NCBI GenBank assembly: GCA_034231615.1
Contig: CM067316.1
Coordinates: 27,642,093-27,706,092 of the forward strand
DNA: 64,000 nucleotides
Origin: Meghimatium bilineatum
Lineage: Eukaryota > Mollusca > Gastropoda > Stylommatophora > Philomycidae
Direction of reading: 5' to 3'
Shown here: one piece after another, positions 57,092 through 64,000 of the stretch
How the letters are laid out: each line of letters starts with the position of its first letter
Numbering within the stretch: the first letter of the stretch is position 1
Notes under the pieces: model-generated
Databases searched by the model: none
The model's input: the letters and a program-made list of their open reading frames with translations, nothing else
Told to the model about the DNA's origin: nothing
Made by a program: the position numbers and the translations under genes

Positions 57092-57535
57092 TGATGCAGT
57101 CGTGGATAATCTCGACACACGGTGATATACAAGTCGTGGATAATCTCGACACAATGTTATATACAAGTCGTGGATAATCTCGACACAATGTTATATACAA
57201 GTCGTGGATAATCTCGACACACGGTGATATACAAGTCGTGGATAATCTCGACACACAGTGATATACAAGTCGTGGATAATCTCGACACACAGTGATATAC
57301 AAGTCGTGGATAATCTCGACACACAGTGACATACAAGTCGTGGATAATCTCGACACACCGTGATATACAAGTCGTGGATAATCTTGACACACAGAGTGAT
57401 ATACAAGTCGTGGATAATCTCGACACACAGTGATATACTAGTCGTGGATAATCTCGACACACAGTGATATACTAGTCGTGGATAATCTCGACACACAGTG
57501 ATATACTAGTCGTGGATTATCTCGATACGAATATA
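57092..57535. repeat. 34-bp minisatellite, about 13 copies
   Basis: Units contain cgtggataatctcgacacac and agtgatatacaagt, with very little variation. Since 34 is not divisible by three, each frame is open only because every third unit shares a phase. Confidence 0.96.
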
Positions 57536-57839
57536 TAGAAGTAGTGGATAGTCTCGTGTAGCCATGCTGGAGACGCTCCTTGGGACACACTGCCACTCTG
57601 TGCGAAGCGAATCCAGGAGCAGTCATGAAGCGTATGTTCCAGTGTCTGTACTTGTTTCTGTGATGCAGGCTGAAGAGTCCCTGATAACATTCGGAAACCA
57701 AAAAATAAGCTTGTTGGGTAGTTCTCAGTTCCTTGTTATTAGTCAAAATTGGTGATTTGTTCGTTTCTCTTCAATTTGTTTATTTTATCCTGCTCGTCTG
57801 CTCTGGTTTACGTGACTAAACTCTACTTTTTTAGGTTTA
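57536..57839. other. No gene recognised
   Basis: Unassigned spacer between two arrays. Confidence 0.5.
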
Positions 57840-59822
57840 GAATTCTTCCTACTTCTTCCAGCTCGCAGACTTTCTACTTCTAACAGCTTGCACACGTCTT
57901 ACTTCTGCCAGCTCGCAGACATCCTACTTCTAACAGCTTGCACACGTCTTACTTCTGCCAGCTCGCAGACATCCTACTTCTGCCAGCTCGCAGACTTTCT
58001 ACTTCTGCCAGCTCGCAGACTTTCTACTTCTAACAGCTTGCAGACGTCTTACTTCTGCCAGTTCGCAGACGTCATACTACAACCAGCTCGCAGACTTTCT
58101 AATTCTTCACGCTCGTATACTTTCTACTTCTGCAAGCTCGCAGACTTTCTACTTCTTCCAGCACACAGACTTTCTACTTCTTCCAGCACGCAGTCTTCCT
58201 ACTTCTTCCAGCACGCAGACTTTCTACTTCTTCCAGCTCGCAGTCTTCCTACTTCTTCCAGCTCGCAGACTTTCTACATCTTCCAGCACGCAGACTTTCT
58301 ACTTCTTCCAGCACACAGTCTTCCTACTTCTTCCAGCACGCAGACTTTCTACTTCTTAAAGCACGCAGTCTTCCTACTTCTTCCAGCTCGCAGACGTCTT
58401 ACTTCTGCCAGCTCACAGACTTTCTACTTCTTCCAACTCGCAGACTTTCTACTTATTCCAGCTCGCAGACTTTCTACTTCTGCCAGCACGCAGTCTTCCT
58501 ACTTCTTCCAGCACGCAGTCTTCCTACTTCATCCAGCTCGCAGACATTCTACAACTTCCAGCCCGCAGAATTTCTACTTCTTCCAGCTCGCAGAATTTCT
58601 ACTTCTTCCAGCTCGCAGAATTTCTACTTCTTCCAGCTCGCAGACGTCTTACTTCTTCCAGCTTGCAGACGTCTTACTTCTTCCAACTTGCAGACGTCTT
58701 ACTTCTGCCAGTTCGTAGACTTTCTACTTCTTCCAGCACGCAGACTTTCTACTTCTTCCAGCTCGCAGACTTTCTACTTCTTCCAGCACGCAGACTTTCT
58801 ACTTCTTCCAGCTCGCAGACTTTCTACTTCTTCCAGCACGCAGTCTTCCTACTTCTTCCAGCTCGCAGACTTTCTACTTCTTCCAGCTCGCAGACTTTCT
58901 ACTTCTAACAGCTTGCAGACTTTCTACTTCTTCTAGCACGCAGTCTTCCTACTTCTTCCAGCACGCAGTCTTCCTACTTCTTCCAGCTCGCAGACTTTCT
59001 ACTTCTAACAGCTTGCAGACTTTCTACTTCTAACAGCTTGCAGACTTTCTACTTCTAACAGCTCGCAGACTTTCTACTTATTCCAGCTCGCATACTTTCT
59101 ACTTCTAACAGCTTGCAGACGTCTTACTTCTGCCAGCTCGCAGACGTCTTACTTCTGCCAGCTCGCAGACGTCCTACTTCAACTAGCTCGCAGACTTTCT
59201 ACTTCTTCAAGCTTGCAGGCTTTCTACTTCTGCCAGCTTGCAGACGTCTTATTTCTGCCAGCTCACAGACGTCCTACTTCTACCAGCTCGAAGACTTTCT
59301 ACTTCTTTCAGCACGCAGTTTTTCTACTTCTTCCAGCTCGCAGACGTTCTACTTCTTCCAGCTTGCAGACGTCTTATTTCTGCCAGCTCACAGACGTCCT
59401 ACTTCTACCAGCTCGAAGACTTTCTACTTCTTTCAGCACGCAGTTTTTCTACTTCTTCCAGCTCGCAGACTTTCTACTTATAACAGCTTGCAGACTTTCT
59501 ACTTCTAACAGCTCGCAGACTTCCTACTTCTTCCAGCTCGTATATTTCCTACTTCTTCCAGCTTGCAGACTTTCTACTTCTTCCATCTCACAGACTTTCT
59601 ACTTCTTCCAGCACGCAGTCTTCCTACTTCTTCCAGCACGCAGTCTTCCTACTTCTTCCAGCTCGCAGACTTTCTACTTCTAACAGCTTGCAAACGTCTT
59701 ATTTCTGCCAGCTCGCAAACGTTCTACTTCTGCCAGCTCGCAGACGTCTTACTTCTGCCAGCTCGCAGACTTTCTACTTCTGCCAGCTTGCAGACTTTCT
59801 ATATCTTCCAGCTCGCAGATAA
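57840..59822. repeat. 24-bp minisatellite, about 82 copies, 2 kb
   Basis: Basic unit ttctacttcttccagctcgc plus agac. Variable positions define several sub-types: actttc, acgtct or gtcttc, and ttccagc, tgccagc or taacagc. Longer blocks recur, for example 59229-59330 and 59361-59460 are nearly the same, so higher-order duplication occurred. The 276-codon frame with its 8-residue repeats exists because the period is a multiple of three. Confidence 0.97.
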
Positions 59823-60535
59823 GTAGGGTATATTTTGTTTCTGCATTTCCAAGACATTCATTGTTTAGTGCGCCTTCATTAAGTGTTGTCAAGAGGCTGG
59901 TGTATAGGGTGTTCGCCATTGTTAACGACTTTCAAATACTATTTGACCTCTGCAACTTGATGTCGTTCTCTAATGCTGTGTATGTCTAGAAGAAATCTCA
60001 TCGTAACACTGGATATATCTCTAGGGCATTCTAATATTTCCCTCGCTGCCCCATTCTGCACTATCTGTATTAGCAAATATCAGCATATTTTTTGTGTCAA
60101 TGTGAGTTATCCAAGACCAGTGTTTTCCAACATGGGACTTACGAGCCAGAAACGGGGAGGGGAATTAAATTGTTCAGGTGGCAATTTAGGGAGATAATAC
60201 AATTTTCGAATATAAAAAATAAAAAAATATGAATAATTTACATAGATGGGAGGGGGTGACATGAAATTTTTTAGAAAGACGTAGGTGGGCATGGTTAAAA
60301 ATAAGAGTTGGGAAACAATATCCTGGACCGTAGTCCAATACAGAGAGTACCCCTGCTTGAATCATCAGACATGTGATCCGACGTTGCATATCTGCAGATA
60401 CAATGACTTTAATCGTACTGATATCCTTCTGAGCCTTTCTCAATGACGTTGTCGACATGATTCGTAACAGAGAGGATTCCACCGAACGTGATTTCTAGCT
60501 GTTTCATGGTCTGCCCCCTGTCGATGCTGATACTC
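59823..60535. other. No gene recognised
   Basis: Unassigned. The minus frames at 60107-60482 show no motif. Confidence 0.5.
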
Positions 60536-61700
60536 TAGCAGGTGACAGCTGGCAGTGTGTCTCATGCAGGTGACAGCTGGCAGTGTCTCATGCAGGTGAC
60601 AGTTGGCAGTGTGTCTCATGCAGGTGACAGCTGGCAGTGTGTCTCATGCAGGTGACAGCTGGCAGTGTGTCTCATGCAGGTGACAGCTGGCAGTGTGTAT
60701 CATGAAGGTGGCAGCTAAAAGTATGTCTCATGCAGGTGACAGCTGGCAGTGTGTCTCATGCAGGTGACAGCTGGCAGTGTGTCTCATGAAGGTGGCAGCT
60801 AAAAGTATGTCTCATGCAGGTGACAGCTGGCAGTGTGTCTCATGCAGGTGACAGCTGACAGTGTGTCTCATGCAGGTGACAGCTGGCAGTGTGTCTCATG
60901 CAGGTGACAGCTGGCAGTGTGTATCATGAAGGTGGCAGCTAAAAGTATGTCTCATGCAGGTGACAGCTGGCAGTGTGTCTCATGCAGGTGACAGCTGGCA
61001 GTGTGTCTCATGCAGGTGACAGCTGGCAGTGTGTCTCATGCAGGTGACAGCTGGTAGTGTGTCTCATGCAGGTGGCAGCTGGCAGTGTGTCTCATGCAGG
61101 TGACAGCTGGCAGTGTGTCTCATGCAGGTGACAGCTGGCAGTGTGTATCATGCAGGTGGCAGCTGGCAGTGTGTCTCATGCAGGTGGCAGCTGGCAGTGT
61201 CTCATGCAGGTGGCAGCTGGCAGTGAGTCTCATGCAGGTGACAGCTGGCAGTGTGTCTCATGCAGGTGACAGCTGGCAGTGTGTCTCATGCAGGTGACAG
61301 CTGGCAGTGTGTCTCATGCAGGTGACAGCTGGCAGTGTGTCTCATGCAGGTGACAGCTGGCAGTGTGTATCATGCAGGTGGCAGCTGGCAGTGTGTCTCA
61401 TGCAGGTGGCAGCTGGCAGTGAGTCTCATGCAGGTGACAGCTGGCAGTGTGTCTCATGCAGGTGACAGCTGGCAATGTGTCTCATGCAGGTGACAGCTGG
61501 CAGTGTGTATCATGCAGGTGGCAGCTGGCAGTGTGTCTCATGCAGGTGGCAGCTGGCAGTGTGTCTCATGCAGGTGACAGCTGGCAGTGTGTCTCATGCA
61601 GGTGACAGCTGGCAGTGTGTCTCATGCAGGTGCCTGCTGGCAGTGTGTCTCATGCAGGTGACATCTAGCAATGTCATGCAGGTGACAGCTGGCAGTGTGT
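60536..61700. repeat. 28-bp minisatellite, about 42 copies
   Basis: Units contain ggtgacagctggcagtgtgt and ctcatgca. A three-unit block with tatcatgaaggtggcagcta recurs at about 60695, 60785 and 60930, a sign of block duplication. It is GC-richer than most of the window. Confidence 0.97.
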
Positions 61701-62445
61701 CTGTAACAACGCTGTTTAAAAATAAACACGATCGTTGCCTTGTGGGAATTGATGATCGCATTGTAGCTGGTGCACCAGAGCGAAGGCTTTCACGATTACT
61801 CTGCACAACTACTCCACAGTAACTAGCAACCAGATAAGTGAACAAGATTTCTCGGACTTTTACAAACTAAAAATCCACAGACGAAATAGATATTTCCTTT
61901 AATAACTTTTTTTTTAAATCAAGAGATACAAACCAACCATTTAAACAGAGGAAAAAGTAACAGAATTTCGCAAAAGCAGACAAAGGTGAGTGTATAAACA
62001 TTAGAACAGAAATAATTGAAAATAACAATACGGTTCTTAAACCCATGCGTCAGACGATATATGATACAGATGGAAAAAAATAAATCGAGAAAATGAAAAC
62101 AAGTGTGAAATATGAGGACGTCGAGAAATAGAAAAAGGAATATGACATAGATGTTCGGAAAATATATTCATATATATATATATATATATATATGTATACA
62201 GTTGGTAGCATATCCTATTCAGGTCGCAGCCATCAATCCAGCATTTTTTGTGGCTCTACTGATTTTATGGGGAATTTTAGTTGAGTAGTTTGTCATTGCT
62301 TTCTGAACGGTCCTCATGAACAATGCACAACTGCCTGAGACAGGATTTCACCCCGGTATCTTGGCCGTCGCAGACGCGCTGTGTACCTCGCATATATATA
62401 TATATACACTTGTGTATAGACAGACCAGACAGACACACAGATAAG
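61701..62445. other. No gene recognised
   Basis: Unassigned. Short TA runs at about 62172-62192 and 62391-62404. Confidence 0.5.
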
Positions 62446-63174
<729 letters not shown>

Positions 63175-63291
63175 CAGGGGTTAGCAACCTTCCTAATGTC
63201 GCTACCCTTTAATTGTGGTGCTACCCATGCCTCATGTTGTGGTGACCAGCAACCATATAATTAATTATTTTCGTTGCTACTTCATAACTGT
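63175..63291. mobile_element. SPIN-like hAT transposon, terminal fragment
   Basis: caggggttagcaaccttcct (terminal repeat), taatgtcgctaccctttaat, catgttgtggtgacca, gcaaccata and ttttcgttgctacttcataa occur in the order known from one end of the SPIN family of hAT elements. This is from memory of that family, which is well known in tetrapods and reported from a pond snail. A small insertion (tgtggtgctacccatgc) is present. The fragment stops where a tRNA-headed SINE begins. No transposase. Confidence 0.75.
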
Positions 63292-63475
63292 CCGGATCTG
63301 TGGCGGCGCGGTACAAGGCCCGTCTGTGACGGCCAAGGTACTGAGTTCGATCCCCGGCACAGGCAATTGTGTATCCGGACCGAACCAACAAACTGGAACA
63401 CACTGTTTCACAAAGATATGTTGTTGGAAATGGAAGAAGAAGGCGCAACACAGTCTCAGACAGAACAGGATATGA
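63292..63475 (+). mobile_element. tRNA-headed SINE
   Basis: tggcggcgcggtacaagg resembles an A box, and gagttcgatccccgg is a good B box about 35 bases later. A non-tRNA body (ggaacacactgtttcacaaa ... agaagaaggcgcaac) follows. It is joined directly to the SPIN-like end, as if inserted into it or co-mobilised. Confidence 0.65.
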
Positions 63476-63751
63476 CTGTAAACACTTGATCCAGAATTTT
63501 GTAACTGGTATTGTAGATAAATAAGTTCTCACTATTAATAAGTTCAATGAACTCCTCGTGATGTCCTACGAATATCTTCAACTTTGACTGAATGGGCTTC
63601 TGGCAAGTGCAAATAAGCTGTCCGGTAGATTTAGAAAGTACGAAGACATTTCGTCTGCAAACATGTGCACGTGTTCTTTCACAAAGATTATCATCGTAAT
63701 CCATTCTTTTTTTTCAGTTCCTAGAAGCATGGTCGCCGACAAATTTATTCC
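63476..63751. other. No gene recognised
   Basis: Unassigned. Confidence 0.5.
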
Positions 63752-63905
63752 ATTTCATCCCATCTTTTGCTGCTATCTCCATTTCAACCCATCTTTAGTT
63801 CCTATCTCCATTTCATCCCATCTTTAGCTGCTATCTCCATTTCAACCCATCTTTAGTTCCTATGTCCATTTCATCCCATCTTTAGTTCCAATTTCTATGT
63901 CATCC
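63752..63905. repeat. 29-bp minisatellite, about 5 copies
   Basis: Units resemble tttcatcccatctttagttc plus ctatctcca, alternating hcatccc/caaccc and gctgc/gttcc variants. Confidence 0.92.
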
Positions 63906-64000
63906 CTTTTTTAACTTCTGCCTTAATTTGCTCCCATGTCTTACCAGTCCTTTGCTTATCCGCGTCTATTTCTACTATGTATATCGTAGTATTAATCTTG

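Noticed and set aside
57888-58718. 276-codon frame with repeated FYFFQLADFLLLPA-like units
   Set aside because: Produced by the 24-bp array; other frames of the same array are also open.

Overview
The window looks like non-coding DNA from an animal nuclear genome: AT-rich, with no bacterial gene layout, many simple and minisatellite arrays, and dense LINE and SINE debris. The retroelement set (several endonuclease-reverse transcriptase LINE families, tRNA-headed SINEs, hAT pieces including a SPIN-like end) suggests a mollusc, perhaps a snail. That assignment is inference. No complete cellular gene is visible. The best host-gene signal is one short first coding exon on the minus strand (49699-49767) that ends exactly at a GTAAGT donor.

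For convenience I label the LINE families A to I. Family A has an apurinic endonuclease, reverse transcriptase and RNase H in one long ORF, resembling the I superfamily. It has one full-length copy (14318-18366, minus, 12-bp target duplication), two 5'-truncated copies (26476-27000 and 43271-44360, plus) and one 5'-end fragment (35535-36250, minus). Family B is another RNase H LINE (10550-11220, 25205-25612, 34716-34970). Families C to H are C-terminal or reverse-transcriptase remnants of LINEs in which no RNase H is visible. Family I (38865-40095) is a decayed reverse transcriptase. A short dispersed element, called S1 here, occurs at least eight times. Three copies carry LINE-style direct repeats, and its 3' end resembles that of family A, so family A may mobilise S1.

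Layout. 0-8.2 kb: minisatellites, a LINE D piece and tRNA-headed SINE remnants. 8.3-14.3 kb: LINE C, E, B and H pieces, S1 and a 42-bp array. 14.3-18.6 kb: the full-length LINE A nested in an older LINE E. 18.6-25 kb: sparse, with a long TA tract and S1 copies. 25.2-28 kb: a nest of B, C, A and D. 28-38 kb: short arrays, a hAT MITE with an 8-bp duplication, S1, S2 hairpins and LINE fragments. 38.8-41.1 kb: LINE I facing LINE H. 42.4-44.8 kb: a 27-bp array split by a LINE A copy. 46-49.8 kb: LINE remnants, a possible solo LTR, S1 and the candidate exon. 50-53.3 kb: a 3.3-kb satellite. 54-55 kb: a long hairpin and LINE F. 57-61.7 kb: 34-, 24- and 28-bp arrays. 62.4-64 kb: GACA/GATA, the SPIN-like hAT end, a tRNA-headed SINE and a 29-bp array.

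The recurring theme is copying: LINEs insert into LINEs and into minisatellites, a SINE appears to use LINE machinery, and at least one minisatellite was made by tandem duplication of LINE coding sequence. Most long ORFs here are by-products of arrays whose period is divisible by three.
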